From assembly GCF_003205575.1 (NCBI RefSeq), contig NZ_PYBW01000053.1, positions 104,090-168,089 on the forward strand: a stretch of DNA of 64,000 nucleotides, written 5' to 3'. Positions 45,019-54,549 of this stretch are shown here, piece by piece; positions within the stretch are counted from its first letter, which is position 1; every line of letters starts with the position of its first letter. Under the pieces are notes generated by a model, which was not told the DNA's origin, searched no databases, and was given only the letters and a program-made list of their open reading frames with translations. The stretch comes from Streptomyces tateyamensis. GTDB taxonomy: Bacteria > Actinomycetota > Actinomycetes > Streptomycetales > Streptomycetaceae. The translations under genes were made by a program, and so were the position numbers.

Positions 45019-47601
45019 ATGAGTAGCCTCTTTGACGACCTCCCGCTGCCCGGCTTCGAGCACTTCGAGGCCAAGCCCGCCGCCGTGCCGACCGCGGACC
45101 TCGCCGAGGAGCCGCCGCCCGAGGAGTACGACGCGGGCGGGTACGACGAGGAGACGATCCCCGCCGACCTGTTCCGGACCGACTACGCGGCCCAGGACGA
45201 GCGCGACGCCCACTACCGCAACGGCGCCCACCGCCCGGTGGTGGACCCGGCGCAGCTGCTGGCGGGGATGAACGACCCGCAGCGCGAGGCGGTGCTGCAC
45301 GCCGGCTCGCCACTGCTGATCGTGGCCGGCGCCGGCTCGGGCAAGACCCGGGTGCTGACCCACCGGATCGCCTACCTGCTGGCGGCCCGCGGGGTGCAGC
45401 CGGGCGAGGTGCTGGCCATCACCTTCACCAACAAGGCCGCCGGCGAGATGCGCGAGCGGGTGGAGCAACTGGTCGGGCCCCGGGCCCGGGCGATGTGGGT
45501 CTCCACCTTCCACAGCGCCTGCGTGCGGATCCTGCGCCGGGAGAGCAAGCGGCTCGGCTTCACCTCCAGCTTCTCCATCTACGACTCGGCGGACTCGCAG
45601 CGCCTGATGGCCCTGGTCTGCCGTGACCTGGACCTGGACCCCAAGCAGTTCCCGCCGAAGTCCTTCACGGCCAAGGTCTCCAACCTCAAGAACGAGCTGA
45701 TCGACGAGGAGAGCTACGCCGCGCAGGCCGCCAACCCGATGGAGCGCAAGCTGGCCGAGGCCTACGCGCTCTACCAGGCCCGGCTGCGCGAGGCGAACGC
45801 GCTGGACTTCGACGACATCATCATGACCACCGTCCACCTGCTGCAGGCCTTCCCGGACGTGTCCGAGCACTACCGGCGCCGGTTCCGGCACATCCTGGTG
45901 GACGAGTACCAGGACACCAACCACGCCCAGTACACCCTGGTGCGCGAGCTGACCGGCGGCGCGGCGGGTGCGGCCCCCAAGCGCACGGTGGACGGCGAGT
46001 TCGTCAACCCCGCCCAGGCCGGCCTCGCCGAGCTGCCGGCCGCCGAGCTGTGCGTGGTGGGTGACGCGGACCAGTCCATCTACGCCTTCCGCGGCGCGAC
46101 CATCCGCAACATCCTCCAGTTCGAGGAGGACTACCCGGCCGCCACCACGATCCTGCTGGAGCAGAACTACCGCTCCACCCAGACCATCCTGTCCGCCGCC
46201 AACGCGGTGATCGAGCGCAACGCCAACCGGCGCGCGAAGAAGCTCTGGACGGCCGGCGACGACGGCGAGAAGGTGGTCGGCTTCGTCGCCGACGACGAGC
46301 ACGGCGAGGCCCAGTTCATCGCCGAGGAGATCGACCGGCTGACCGACGCCGGCCACGCCCGCCCCGGCGACGTGGCGATCTTCTACCGGACGAACGCCCA
46401 GTCCCGGGTGTTCGAGGAGGTGTTCATCCGGGTCGGCCTGCCCTACAAGGTCGTCGGCGGGGTGCGCTTCTACGAGCGGCGCGAGGTCCGGGACGTGCTG
46501 GCCTACCTGCGGGTGCTGGCCAACCCCGAGGACACCGTGCCGCTGCGCCGGATCCTCAACGTGCCCAAGCGCGGCATCGGCGACCGGGCCGAGGCGATGG
46601 TCGAGGCGCTGGCCGCCCGGGAGCGGATCTCCTTCGCCCAGGCGCTGCTGCGGGTGGACGAGGCGTACGGGATGGCCGCGCGCTCGGCCAACGCGGTGAA
46701 GAAGTTCAACGCGCTGCTGGCCTCGCTGCGCCAGGTGGTCGACTCGGGCGCGGGCCCGGCGGCGATCCTGGAGGCGGTGCTGGAGGAGACGGGTTACCTG
46801 GCCGAGCTGCAGTCCTCCACCGACCCGCAGGACGAGACCCGGGTGGAGAACCTCCAGGAGCTGGCGAGCGTCGCGCTGGAGTACGAGCAGGACCCGGGCG
46901 AGCGGCCGGACGCCGGCGAGGACGGCGCGCCGCCGGTCGGCTCGCTGGCCGACTTCCTGGAGCGGGTCGCGCTGGTCGCCGACTCCGACCAGATCCCCGA
47001 CGACGAGGACGGCCAGGGTGTCATCACCATGATGACCCTGCACACCGCCAAGGGGCTGGAGTTCCCGGTGGTCTTCCTGACCGGCATGGAGGACGGGATC
47101 TTCCCGCACATGCGGGCGCTCAGCCAGGTCAAGGAGCTGGAGGAGGAGCGGCGCCTGGCCTACGTCGGGCTGACCCGGGCCCGCCGGCGGCTCTACCTGA
47201 CCCGCAGCGTGCTGCGCAGCGCCTGGGGCCAGCCGGCCTACAACCCGGCCTCTCGGTTCCTGGAGGAGATCCCGGCCGAGCTGGTCGACTGGAAGGGCAA
47301 CGCGGCCAAGGCGCAGGCCGCCGCCCGTTCGCTGACGGTCAGCGGGAGTCGCGGTGGCGGCGGTGGCGGCTTCAGCTCGCAGGGGCCCAAGGCGGGTTGG
47401 GGCAAGTCGGCGCGCTCCGCGGTGGTCGAGCGCGAGGTGGTCGCGCTGGCGGTGGGCGACCGGGTCAGCCACGACAAGTTCGGGCTCGGCACGGTGGCCC
47501 AGATCGAGGGCGCGGGCCACAACGCCAAGGCGACCATCGACTTCGGCGCCGAGGGGCGCCGGACGCTGGTGCTGCGCTACGCCCCGGTGGAGAAGCTCTG
47601 A
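45019..47601 (+). CDS. pcrA: ATP-dependent DNA helicase PcrA/UvrD
   Basis: Superfamily 1A 3'-5' helicase for repair and replication-fork work. 860 residues. An acidic N-terminal extension (about 1-75) is followed by the Q motif [13 protein letters not shown], Walker [20 protein letters not shown], Walker [15 protein letters not shown], motif [16 protein letters not shown], motif [27 protein letters not shown] and motif [18 protein letters not shown]. The C-terminal Tudor-like domain that contacts RNA polymerase is [20 protein letters not shown] Gly-rich linker lies just before it. Confidence 0.96.
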   Translation: MSSLFDDLPLPGFEHFEAKPAAVPTADLAEEPPPEEYDAGGYDEETIPADLFRTDYAAQDERDAHYRNGAHRPVVDPAQLLAGMNDPQREAVLHAGSPLLIVAGAGSGKTRVLTHRIAYLLAARGVQPGEVLAITFTNKAAGEMRERVEQLVGPRARAMWVSTFHSACVRILRRESKRLGFTSSFSIYDSADSQRLMALVCRDLDLDPKQFPPKSFTAKVSNLKNELIDEESYAAQAANPMERKLAEAYALYQARLREANALDFDDIIMTTVHLLQAFPDVSEHYRRRFRHILVDEYQDTNHAQYTLVRELTGGAAGAAPKRTVDGEFVNPAQAGLAELPAAELCVVGDADQSIYAFRGATIRNILQFEEDYPAATTILLEQNYRSTQTILSAANAVIERNANRRAKKLWTAGDDGEKVVGFVADDEHGEAQFIAEEIDRLTDAGHARPGDVAIFYRTNAQSRVFEEVFIRVGLPYKVVGGVRFYERREVRDVLAYLRVLANPEDTVPLRRILNVPKRGIGDRAEAMVEALAARERISFAQALLRVDEAYGMAARSANAVKKFNALLASLRQVVDSGAGPAAILEAVLEETGYLAELQSSTDPQDETRVENLQELASVALEYEQDPGERPDAGEDGAPPVGSLADFLERVALVADSDQIPDDEDGQGVITMMTLHTAKGLEFPVVFLTGMEDGIFPHMRALSQVKELEEERRLAYVGLTRARRRLYLTRSVLRSAWGQPAYNPASRFLEEIPAELVDWKGNAAKAQAAARSLTVSGSRGGGGGGFSSQGPKAGWGKSARSAVVEREVVALAVGDRVSHDKFGLGTVAQIEGAGHNAKATIDFGAEGRRTLVLRYAPVEKL

Positions 47602-47740
47602 CCGCGGGTGCCGCGCGGCCCGGAGTCCAGGCCGGGGGGTTGTGATTTTCCCCTCGCTTTGGCCGCGGACGGGCGGGCCCGTGGGGCGGGGCGCTAACCT
47701 CCCCTCAGGTCGGTTATCGCTGGTTAACATGGAGGCAGTG

Positions 47741-48148
47741 ATGGGTGTGTCGGGCCCGATCCGGGTGGTGGTCGCCAAGCCGGGGCTGGACGGTCACGAC
47801 CGTGGTGCGAAGGTGATCGCGCGCGCCCTGCGGGATGCCGGCATGGAGGTGATCTACACCGGCCTGCACCAGACTCCGGAGCAGGTGGTGGACACCGCGA
47901 TCCAGGAGGACGCGGACGGCATCGGCCTGTCGATCCTCTCCGGCGCCCACATGACGCTCTGCGCCAAGGTGATCGAGCTGCTCAAGGAGCGGGACGCCGC
48001 GGACATCAAGGTGTTCTGCGGCGGCATCATCCCCGAGGCGGACGTCGCCGAGCTGAAGGCGATGGGCGTGGCCGACATCTTCACCCCCGGCACCCCGACC
48101 GGCGACGTGGTCGCCTGGGTCCGGGCCAACCTGCGCCAGGCCGGCTGA
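47741..48148 (+). CDS. icmB: Cobalamin-binding small subunit of an acyl-CoA mutase (IcmB-like)
   Basis: 135 residues, one B12-binding Rossmann domain. The DxHxxG cobalamin motif is in [12 protein letters not shown], the SxL is in GLSILSGAH, and GG is in VFCGGIIPE. In S. coelicolor and S. cinnamonensis the lone small subunit of isobutyryl-CoA mutase is encoded apart from icmA, as here. It would convert isobutyryl- to n-butyryl-CoA with its large subunit. ATG 47741 has GGAGG five bases upstream. A TAACCT box (47695-47700) may be the -10. No large mutase subunit is in this window, so related small subunits cannot be excluded. Confidence 0.87.
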   Translation: MGVSGPIRVVVAKPGLDGHDRGAKVIARALRDAGMEVIYTGLHQTPEQVVDTAIQEDADGIGLSILSGAHMTLCAKVIELLKERDAADIKVFCGGIIPEADVAELKAMGVADIFTPGTPTGDVVAWVRANLRQAG

Positions 48149-48173
48149 ACCGCGACTCACCCGACGGTCGGGC

Positions 48174-49760
48174 TCACCCGCTGAGCTCGGCCAGCATGGC
48201 GGCGCGGAACTCCAGGGTGCCGGCCAGCCGGGCGAAGGTCTCCGCCCAGGCGGTGTCCGGGGCCGCGTCGGCCGCCAGGGCCGCGACCGCCGGCGCCGCG
48301 GCCGGCGCGAGCGAACGCTCCGTCAGGCCCAGCACGCCGCTGTGGCTCCACGGGTAGGAGCCGGCGCCGGCCGCCCGCTCCAGTGCGGCCACCACCGCGG
48401 TGGACAGCGGCGGCGTCCACGGCACGGCGCAGGCACCGAGCAGCTGGAAGGCGTCGCCCAGCCCGTGGCTGCGCAGGAACGCGGCCGTCCAGGCCGCCCG
48501 CTCGGCGGGCGGCAGCACCGCGAGCAGCCTGGCCGGCGCACCCTCGAAGACCCGGCGGGCCCGCCGCGGCACCGGGCCGAGCAGCGCCCGGGCCCACGCC
48601 ACGTCCCGCTGGCGCACCGCAGCCCTGGCCCAGGCCTCGCGCACCTCCGCCTGCCAGCCTCCCCCCTCCTCCGGCCGGGTCGACCGCCGTGAGCCGTCCA
48701 CCGCGTCCAGCACCGGCAGGGCGAGCAGCTGACCGGGCGTCAGGGCGAAGGCCGTGCACCAGGCGGCCAGCGGGGTGGCGGCCAGCACCTCGCTCAGCCA
48801 CCAGGCCTGCTCGCCGCGGCCGGTGGGTGAACTGGGGGCTATCCCGTCCCGGCGCATCCCCTCGTCGCAGCCGCTCGGCGGGGTGACCAGCAGGTGGCTG
48901 CCGGCGCCGGCCAGCGTGACCGCGGCCAGCGCGCGCTCGGCCATCCGGGCGCCCAGCGCCGAGCCGGGCAGGCCGGAGAGCAGTTCCGCGGCGGTGGCCC
49001 GCACGCCCGGGCTGCCGTCGCCCAGCGCCTGCTCCAGGAACTCCTCGTCGGCCGGCCCCAGGCCGTCCTGCAGCGCGTCCAGGAAGAGCAGCCGGTCCTC
49101 GGCCCGCTCGCTCGCCCAGCTGGACCGCAGCAGCGCCAGCCCGGCGGCGGGATCGGTGCGGCGCAGCCGGGTGAGCTGGGTGACCCGCTCGGCGAACAGC
49201 CCCTGCTGCCAGATCAGCTCGGGTGCGGTGGGCCCCTCGGCGCCGACCGTGCGCAGCACGTACCGCCACTCGGGGTTGTGCTCGGCCAGCCAGCGGCCCA
49301 GCGGACCGGTCACCGCGACCACGTCGCCGCGCAGTTCGCTGCGCGAGCGGGCGGTGTCCAGCAGCGCCGGGACCAGCGCTGCCGGCGGGCGGTAGCCGCG
49401 CCGGCGGACCTCGGCCAGCCACTGCGGCAGCAGTTCGACCAGGTTGGCCGCGCCCGGGTGGCCGCCGCGCCCGGCGAGCAGGGTGCGCAGCCGGGTGGCG
49501 GCCGGGGCGGGCAGCGGGGGCCGCGGGTCGGCGGGTGCGGGCTCGGCGGTGCGCGGCGCGGGGGCGGGCAGTAGGCCGGCCCGGCGCCGCACGGTGGCCA
49601 GCGCGGCCAGCTCCAGCAGGGCGCAGGCGGGGTCGGTGCCGTCCACCGCGGCGGCCGCCTCGGCGAGCGCGGGGGAGCCGGTGAGTTCGGGCAGCGGGCG
49701 GCGGTCGGTGCCGAGCAGGGCGACGGTCTGCAGGCGGGCCCAGTCCTGAGCGTCCGTCAT
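48174..49760 (-). CDS. DUF5691-type protein of the MoxR/VWA locus
   Basis: 528 residues, soluble, rich in Ala, Leu and Arg. The N-terminus is WARLQTVALLGTDRRPLPEL, followed by helical repeats of HEAT-like character (LLELAALATVRRRAGLL, LALLRSSWASERAEDRLLFLDAL). A late EVLAATPLAAWCTAF and a C-terminal helical block follow. No catalytic motif is visible. Its ATG overlaps the stop of the SWIM-protein remnant by four bases, so the two are co-translated. The gene diverges as a pair from MoxR-DUF5682-VWA, an association also known from other streptomycetes as far as I recall. Confidence 0.8.
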   Translation of the reverse strand: MTDAQDWARLQTVALLGTDRRPLPELTGSPALAEAAAAVDGTDPACALLELAALATVRRRAGLLPAPAPRTAEPAPADPRPPLPAPAATRLRTLLAGRGGHPGAANLVELLPQWLAEVRRRGYRPPAALVPALLDTARSRSELRGDVVAVTGPLGRWLAEHNPEWRYVLRTVGAEGPTAPELIWQQGLFAERVTQLTRLRRTDPAAGLALLRSSWASERAEDRLLFLDALQDGLGPADEEFLEQALGDGSPGVRATAAELLSGLPGSALGARMAERALAAVTLAGAGSHLLVTPPSGCDEGMRRDGIAPSSPTGRGEQAWWLSEVLAATPLAAWCTAFALTPGQLLALPVLDAVDGSRRSTRPEEGGGWQAEVREAWARAAVRQRDVAWARALLGPVPRRARRVFEGAPARLLAVLPPAERAAWTAAFLRSHGLGDAFQLLGACAVPWTPPLSTAVVAALERAAGAGSYPWSHSGVLGLTERSLAPAAAPAVAALAADAAPDTAWAETFARLAGTLEFRAAMLAELSG

Positions 49761-50713
49761 GCCGGCACCGCGATCGGCTCGCCCCGCTCGTCCCAGACCG
49801 TGACCGGCTCGAAGCCCAGGTGGCCGTACTCGCCGAAGACGGTGACCGGGCGCCCGCCGGAGACCGCGGCGAGGCGCCACAGCCCGGCCTCGCCGCCGGC
49901 CGGCGGGCGGACCGGCAGCACGTGCCGGTCGTCCGTCAGCCGCCAGCCGCGCGGGTCGGGCAGCGGGACCGCGCCGGCCAGCAGCACCGGCCAGGACTCG
50001 GTCCACGGATCGGCGGCCACCGCCTCGCCGTAGGCGGCGGGGGCGGCGGCCAGCGGCCGGCCGGGCGGAGCGGCCCCGGCCGGCTCGGCGCCGCCGTGGC
50101 AGGCGCCGAGCACCGCGCGCAGCGGCCAGGCGGACGGGTGGAAGGCCAGCTCGGCCTCCAGCAGGTGGCCGGTGGGCAGTGCGGGTGCCGGTGCCTGGCC
50201 GGGACGGTCGTAGTCGACCAGCAGCGCCGGGCGGCCGGTCTTGGCGCCGCGCAGCCAGGTCTGCCGGGTGGTCACCGGGCCCTCGGCGCGCCGACGGCTG
50301 CCGAGCACCAGCCAGCGGTCGCGCACCGTCGGTCCGGCGAGCAGCGCGGCGGTGTCCACGGTGAAGCCGACCCGCCCTCGCACGGTGGCGGCCAGCGGGG
50401 CGGGCAGTTCGCCGACCCGCTGGTAGGCGGTGGCCAGCAGGTGCAGCAGGGCGTGCCCGGCCAGCCGCTGCTCGACCGGGAGGGCCGCCAACTCGCGGGC
50501 GCGGGCGGCGAGTCCCGGAGCCTGGGCGTCGACCATCCGGGCCGCCACCTGCTCCCAGTCCACCCCGCCCGGCTCGGCCAGCCCGCCGCGCACCCGGTCG
50601 GCCAGCACCTGCCGCAACTCCTCGGCCCCGCCGGCCACCCGCTCCGCCCGCCGCCCGGCCCGCCGCGCCGCGGCGAGCGGATCGGCGGGGCCGCTGTTCC
50701 TGCGTTCCTCCAT
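49757..50713 (-). CDS. SWIM zinc-finger family protein lacking its zinc finger
   Basis: 318 residues. RRAERVAGGAEELRQVLADRVRGGL, WEQVAARMVDAQAPGLAARARELAAL and PLAATVRGRVG match the body of streptomycete SWIM zinc-finger proteins from this locus, as I remember them. Those begin with about 120 residues holding the CxCx(n)CxH SWIM finger. Here the protein starts just where the linker would end, and no CxC/CxH pair is present in the coding region or in the upstream open frame. The rest is intact, including WLVLGSRRRAEGPVTTRQTWL and the C-terminal FGEYGHLGFEPVTVWD. So the domain was lost rather than the gene broken late. Confidence 0.75.
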   Translation of the reverse strand: MEERRNSGPADPLAAARRAGRRAERVAGGAEELRQVLADRVRGGLAEPGGVDWEQVAARMVDAQAPGLAARARELAALPVEQRLAGHALLHLLATAYQRVGELPAPLAATVRGRVGFTVDTAALLAGPTVRDRWLVLGSRRRAEGPVTTRQTWLRGAKTGRPALLVDYDRPGQAPAPALPTGHLLEAELAFHPSAWPLRAVLGACHGGAEPAGAAPPGRPLAAAPAAYGEAVAADPWTESWPVLLAGAVPLPDPRGWRLTDDRHVLPVRPPAGGEAGLWRLAAVSGGRPVTVFGEYGHLGFEPVTVWDERGEPIAVPA

Positions 50714-50923
50714 GCTCCGAACGCTAGGACGGGGGACTGACAGTAAGTCAGGAGAGCTGCCCGAGCCCGGCCGGCGGCGGTTGTCAGTGCTGCCCGGGAT
50801 GCTGGTTCCTGTCGGGGTGGTGCGGGTGTTCGTACCCCCGGTGATCTGCGCTGATGCTCCCTGGTACCCCACCGCCACGGCACCCGTGCGCCCTGTGGCG
50901 GGCGATGAGACGGAGCCCTTCGA

Positions 50924-52018
50924 ATGAGTGATGAGCAGGCCGGGACGGTGCTGCGGGCGCCCGCCGAGGAGGCGTTCGCCGAGGAGCTGGCCGCGTTGGA
51001 GCGGGTGGACGACCGGGTCCGGCCGGGGAGTTGGCGGCTCTCGCCGTGGGCGGTGGCGACCTATCTGCTCGGCGGCACGCTGGCGGACGGCACGGTGGTC
51101 ACGCCCAAGTACGTGGGACCGCGCCGGCTCGTCGAGGTGGCGGTGGCGACGCTGGCCACCGACCGGGCGCTGCTGCTGCTCGGGGTGCCGGGCACCGCCA
51201 AGACCTGGGTGTCCGAGCACCTGGCGGCCGCGATCAGCGGGGACTCCACCCTGCTGGTGCAGGGCACGGCCGGCACCGGCGAGGAGGCGGTGCGGTACGG
51301 CTGGAACTACGCGCGGCTGCTCGCCGAGGGGCCGAGCCGGGCCGCCCTGGTGCCCTCGCCGGTGCTGCGCGCGATGGCCGCCGGGCAACTGGTCCGGGTC
51401 GAGGAGCTGACCCGGATCCCGCCCGACGTGCAGGACGCGCTGATCACCGTGCTCTCGGAAAAGGCGTTGCCGATACCGGAGTTGGGCGGACAGACTCAAG
51501 CTGTCCGCGGGTTCAACCTGATCGCCACCGCCAACGATCGCGACCGCGGGGTCAACGAACTCTCCAGTGCGCTGCGCCGCCGTTTCACCACGGTGGTGCT
51601 GCCGCTGCCCGCGACGCTCGACCAGGAGGTCGAGATCGTCGCGCGGCGGGTCGGGCAGCTCGGCCGCGCCCTGGAACTGCCCGAACTGCCGGGCGGCGCG
51701 CAGGAGATCCGTCGGGTGGTGACGGTCTTCCGCGAGCTGCGGGAGGGCGTCACGGCCGACGGTCGCACCAAGGTCAGGACACCCACCGGCACCCTCTCCA
51801 CCGCCGAGGCGATCTCGGTGGTCACCCATGGGCTCGCGCTCGCCGCGCACTTCGGCGACGGCGTGCTGCGCGCCCGGGACCTGGCGGCGGGGGTGCTCGG
51901 GGCGGTGGTCCGCGACCAGGTGGCGGACCGGGCGGTGTGGCGGGAGTACCGCGAGGGCGTGCTGCGCGAGCGGGCCGATTGGCGGGACTTCTACCGGGCG
52001 GCGTGCGAATTCGACTGA
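50924..52018 (+). CDS. MoxR-family AAA ATPase
   Basis: 364 residues. Walker A GVPGTAKTWVSEHL; the Walker B region reads LVRVEELTRIPPDVQDAL, with Glu in place of the first acidic Asp of the usual DEINR. Sensor 1 is FNLIATANDRDRG and the arginine finger region is SSALRRRFTTVVLP. MoxR ATPases act with VWA proteins to remodel or load metal onto partner proteins. The gene starts with GTG-free ATG 50924, diverges from the SWIM remnant over 210 bases, and is followed by the DUF5682 and VWA genes. Confidence 0.9.
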   Translation: MSDEQAGTVLRAPAEEAFAEELAALERVDDRVRPGSWRLSPWAVATYLLGGTLADGTVVTPKYVGPRRLVEVAVATLATDRALLLLGVPGTAKTWVSEHLAAAISGDSTLLVQGTAGTGEEAVRYGWNYARLLAEGPSRAALVPSPVLRAMAAGQLVRVEELTRIPPDVQDALITVLSEKALPIPELGGQTQAVRGFNLIATANDRDRGVNELSSALRRRFTTVVLPLPATLDQEVEIVARRVGQLGRALELPELPGGAQEIRRVVTVFRELREGVTADGRTKVRTPTGTLSTAEAISVVTHGLALAAHFGDGVLRARDLAAGVLGAVVRDQVADRAVWREYREGVLRERADWRDFYRAACEFD

Positions 52019-52030
52019 AACACAAATGTA

Positions 52031-52045
52031 CTGACGCAGCGTCAG
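52031..52045. promoter_or_regulatory. Perfect palindrome between moxR-like and DUF5682 genes
   Basis: CTGACGC-A-GCGTCAG, 12 bases after the MoxR stop and 36 bases before the DUF5682 start. It may be an operator, a weak terminator or an RNA hairpin tuning expression inside the operon. Confidence 0.45.
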
Positions 52046-52080
52046 ACAGAGGGATGAACGAGGGGGAGAGGGAAGCGGAG

Positions 52081-54519
52081 ATGACTGGCGAGGTGACCCT
52101 GCTCGGAGTGCGTCACCACGGGCCCGGCTCGGCCCGTGCGGTGGCGGCCGCGCTGACCGCGCTGCGGCCGGACGCGGTGCTGATCGAGGGGCCGCCGGAG
52201 GCGGATGAGCTGCTGGCCCTGGCGGGGCGGGCGGACCTGGTGCCGCCGGTGGCGCTGCTCGCCCACCCGGTGGGCGAGCCGGCCCGGGCGCTCAGCTGGC
52301 CGTTCGCGGCCTTCTCCCCGGAGTGGGTGGCGATCCGGCACGCGCTGGCGCAGGGGGTGCCGGTGCGGTTCGTCGACCTGCCGGCCGCGGCGCGCTTCGC
52401 GCTCGCCGAGGAGCCGGCCGGGTCGGACGAGCGGGCCGGGCAGGCCGAGCCGGACCCGATCGCGGTGCTCGCCGCCGCGGCCGGCCAGCCGGACCCGGAG
52501 GCCTGGTGGGAGGACGTGGTCGAGCACCGGCTGCCCGACCGGGACCCGTTGGCGCCGTTCGAGGCGATCGCCGAGGCGATGGCCGAGCTGCGCGCCGACG
52601 ATCCGGTCGGCACCCCGGGCTCGCCCGGGGTGCACCCGGGCACCGGGGCCGGGGTCGGGGCCGCGCGCCCCGGCCCCGGCCCCGCCGGTACCCGGCCCGG
52701 ATTCGGCGAGCTGCGCGAGGCGTACATGCGCCTGCAGATCCGCGCCGCCCGCCGGGCCGGCCACCGGCGGATCGCCGTGGTCTGCGGCGCCTGGCACGTA
52801 CCGGCGCTCGCCGCCCCCCGGGCGGCGGGCGCCGACCGCCTGCTGCTCGCCGCCCTGCCCAAGCGGCCCAGGACGGAGGTCAGCTGGGTCCCGTGGAGCC
52901 ACGGCCGACTGGCGCTGCGCTCCGGGTACGGCGCCGGGATCGAGTCCCCCGGCTGGTACCAGCACCTGTTCGACAGCGCCGACCGCGGCCCCGCGGCACT
53001 GGCCCGCTGGTTCGCCAGGGCCGCCGAGCTGCTCCGGGGCGCCGACCACCCGGTCTCCGCCGCCCAGGTGATCGAGGCGGTGCGCCTGGCCGAGACCCTC
53101 GCCGCACTGCGCGGACGCCCGGTCGCAGGCCTGGCCGAGACGCTGGACGCGGCGCGGGCGGTGCTCTGCGAGGGCTCCGAGATCGCGCTCGCCCTGGTCC
53201 GCGAGCAACTGGTGGTCGGTGAGGTGCTCGGGCAGGTGCCCGCGGACGCGCCGGCCGTACCGCTGCAGCACGATCTGACCCGACTTCAGCGCACCCTGCG
53301 GCTGCGCCCCGAGCCGACCGGGCGGGAGCTGGTGCTCGACCTGCGCAAGGAGCTGGACGCGGCCCGCTCGCTGCTGCTGCACCGGTTGCGGCTGCTGGAG
53401 CTCGACTGGGGCCGGCCGGTGGCCGGACGCGGTTCCGGGACGTTCAAGGAGGTCTGGCAACTGTGCTGGGACCCTGGGTTGGCGGTCGCGGTGGTGACCG
53501 CCGGCCAGTGGGGGAGCACGGTCGAGGCGGCCGCCGCCGGGCGGCTGGCCCAGCTGGCCGGGCAGGCCGCCACCCCGGCGGAGCTGGCCCGGCTGGCCGA
53601 GCAGTGCCTGCTCGCCGACCTGCCCGCGGCGCTGCCCGCCGTGCTCGCGGCCCTGGCCGACCGGGCCGCGCTCGGGTCCGACACCGCCGCCCTCGCCGAC
53701 GCGCTGCCCGCCCTGGTCCGGGCCCTGCGGTACGGGGACGTCCGGGGCACCGACCGCGGCGCCCTCGAACAGGTGGCCCGTGGTCTCGCCGAGCGGGTCC
53801 GGATCGGGCTGGGTGCGGCGTGCACCGGACTGTCCGGCGCGGGTGCGGCCGCGATGCGGGACCGTCTGGAGGCGGTGCACCGCGCGGTCGCACTGCTGGA
53901 GTCCGGCGCCGGAAGCAGGCTTGACGACAGGTCGGCATCCGACACCGCGTCCGGTTCGCCGGCCGACCGCTGGGCCGCGGCGCTGGCCGGGCTGGCCGAC
54001 CGGGAGCCGACCGGCGGACCGGCCACCGGGGTGCCCGGACTGCTGCGCGGGCGGGCGGTGCGGCTGCTGCTGGACGACGGGCGGCTGACCTTCGGGCAGG
54101 CCCGGCGCCGCCTCGGTCTGGCGCTCTCCGGGGCGGGCGAGCCGGCCGACGCGGCGAGCTGGATCGAGGGCTTCCTGGCTGGCGGCGGCGCCCTGCTGCT
54201 GCACGACGCGCAGCTGCTCGGCCTGCTGGACGACTGGCTGCTGGCGGTGCCCGAGCAGGAGTTCACCGCGCTGCTCCCGCTGCTGCGGCGCGCCTTCGCC
54301 GAGCTGGAGGCCGGGGTGCGGCGCGGGATCGGGGCCCGGATCGCGGCTGGGCACCCCGCCGCCGCGGGCGGCGGTCCGCAGGCCGAGCCCCCGCTCGACC
54401 AGCAGCGCGCGGACGCCGCGCTGCCCACCGTCCGCCTGCTGCTCGGCCTACCGGGCGGCACCCCTGCCCCGTCGCCGCCGGCCCGGATCCCCCGGCAGAG
54501 TGACCGCCGCGCCGCCTGA
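52081..54519 (+). CDS. DUF5682 protein with TIKI/TraB-like motifs
   Basis: 812 residues. Start at ATG 52081 behind AGGGAAG; ATG 52054 is possible. The N-terminal domain (about 1-290) has VTLLGVRHHGPGS, then VLIEGPPEADELL, then IAVVCGAWHVPAL. These are two GxxH-type motifs and an acidic Glu in the order seen in TIKI/TraB and EreA/ChaN-fold hydrolases. The rest is long and helical (about 330-800) with no recognised domain; WELCWDPGLAVAVVTAGQWGSTVEAAA-like stretches occur near 455-485. It sits between MoxR and VWA, so it may be the effector or substrate of that pair. The enzymatic role is an inference. Confidence 0.8.
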   Translation: MTGEVTLLGVRHHGPGSARAVAAALTALRPDAVLIEGPPEADELLALAGRADLVPPVALLAHPVGEPARALSWPFAAFSPEWVAIRHALAQGVPVRFVDLPAAARFALAEEPAGSDERAGQAEPDPIAVLAAAAGQPDPEAWWEDVVEHRLPDRDPLAPFEAIAEAMAELRADDPVGTPGSPGVHPGTGAGVGAARPGPGPAGTRPGFGELREAYMRLQIRAARRAGHRRIAVVCGAWHVPALAAPRAAGADRLLLAALPKRPRTEVSWVPWSHGRLALRSGYGAGIESPGWYQHLFDSADRGPAALARWFARAAELLRGADHPVSAAQVIEAVRLAETLAALRGRPVAGLAETLDAARAVLCEGSEIALALVREQLVVGEVLGQVPADAPAVPLQHDLTRLQRTLRLRPEPTGRELVLDLRKELDAARSLLLHRLRLLELDWGRPVAGRGSGTFKEVWQLCWDPGLAVAVVTAGQWGSTVEAAAAGRLAQLAGQAATPAELARLAEQCLLADLPAALPAVLAALADRAALGSDTAALADALPALVRALRYGDVRGTDRGALEQVARGLAERVRIGLGAACTGLSGAGAAAMRDRLEAVHRAVALLESGAGSRLDDRSASDTASGSPADRWAAALAGLADREPTGGPATGVPGLLRGRAVRLLLDDGRLTFGQARRRLGLALSGAGEPADAASWIEGFLAGGGALLLHDAQLLGLLDDWLLAVPEQEFTALLPLLRRAFAELEAGVRRGIGARIAAGHPAAAGGGPQAEPPLDQQRADAALPTVRLLLGLPGGTPAPSPPARIPRQSDRRAA

Positions 54520-54549
54520 CGCCCCCTCATCCCTCCCAGGAGCTGCCGC

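Noticed and set aside
44032..47778. 1248-codon open frame on the reverse strand
   Set aside because: Antisense of pcrA and a glycosyltransferase; composition is that of a shadow frame.
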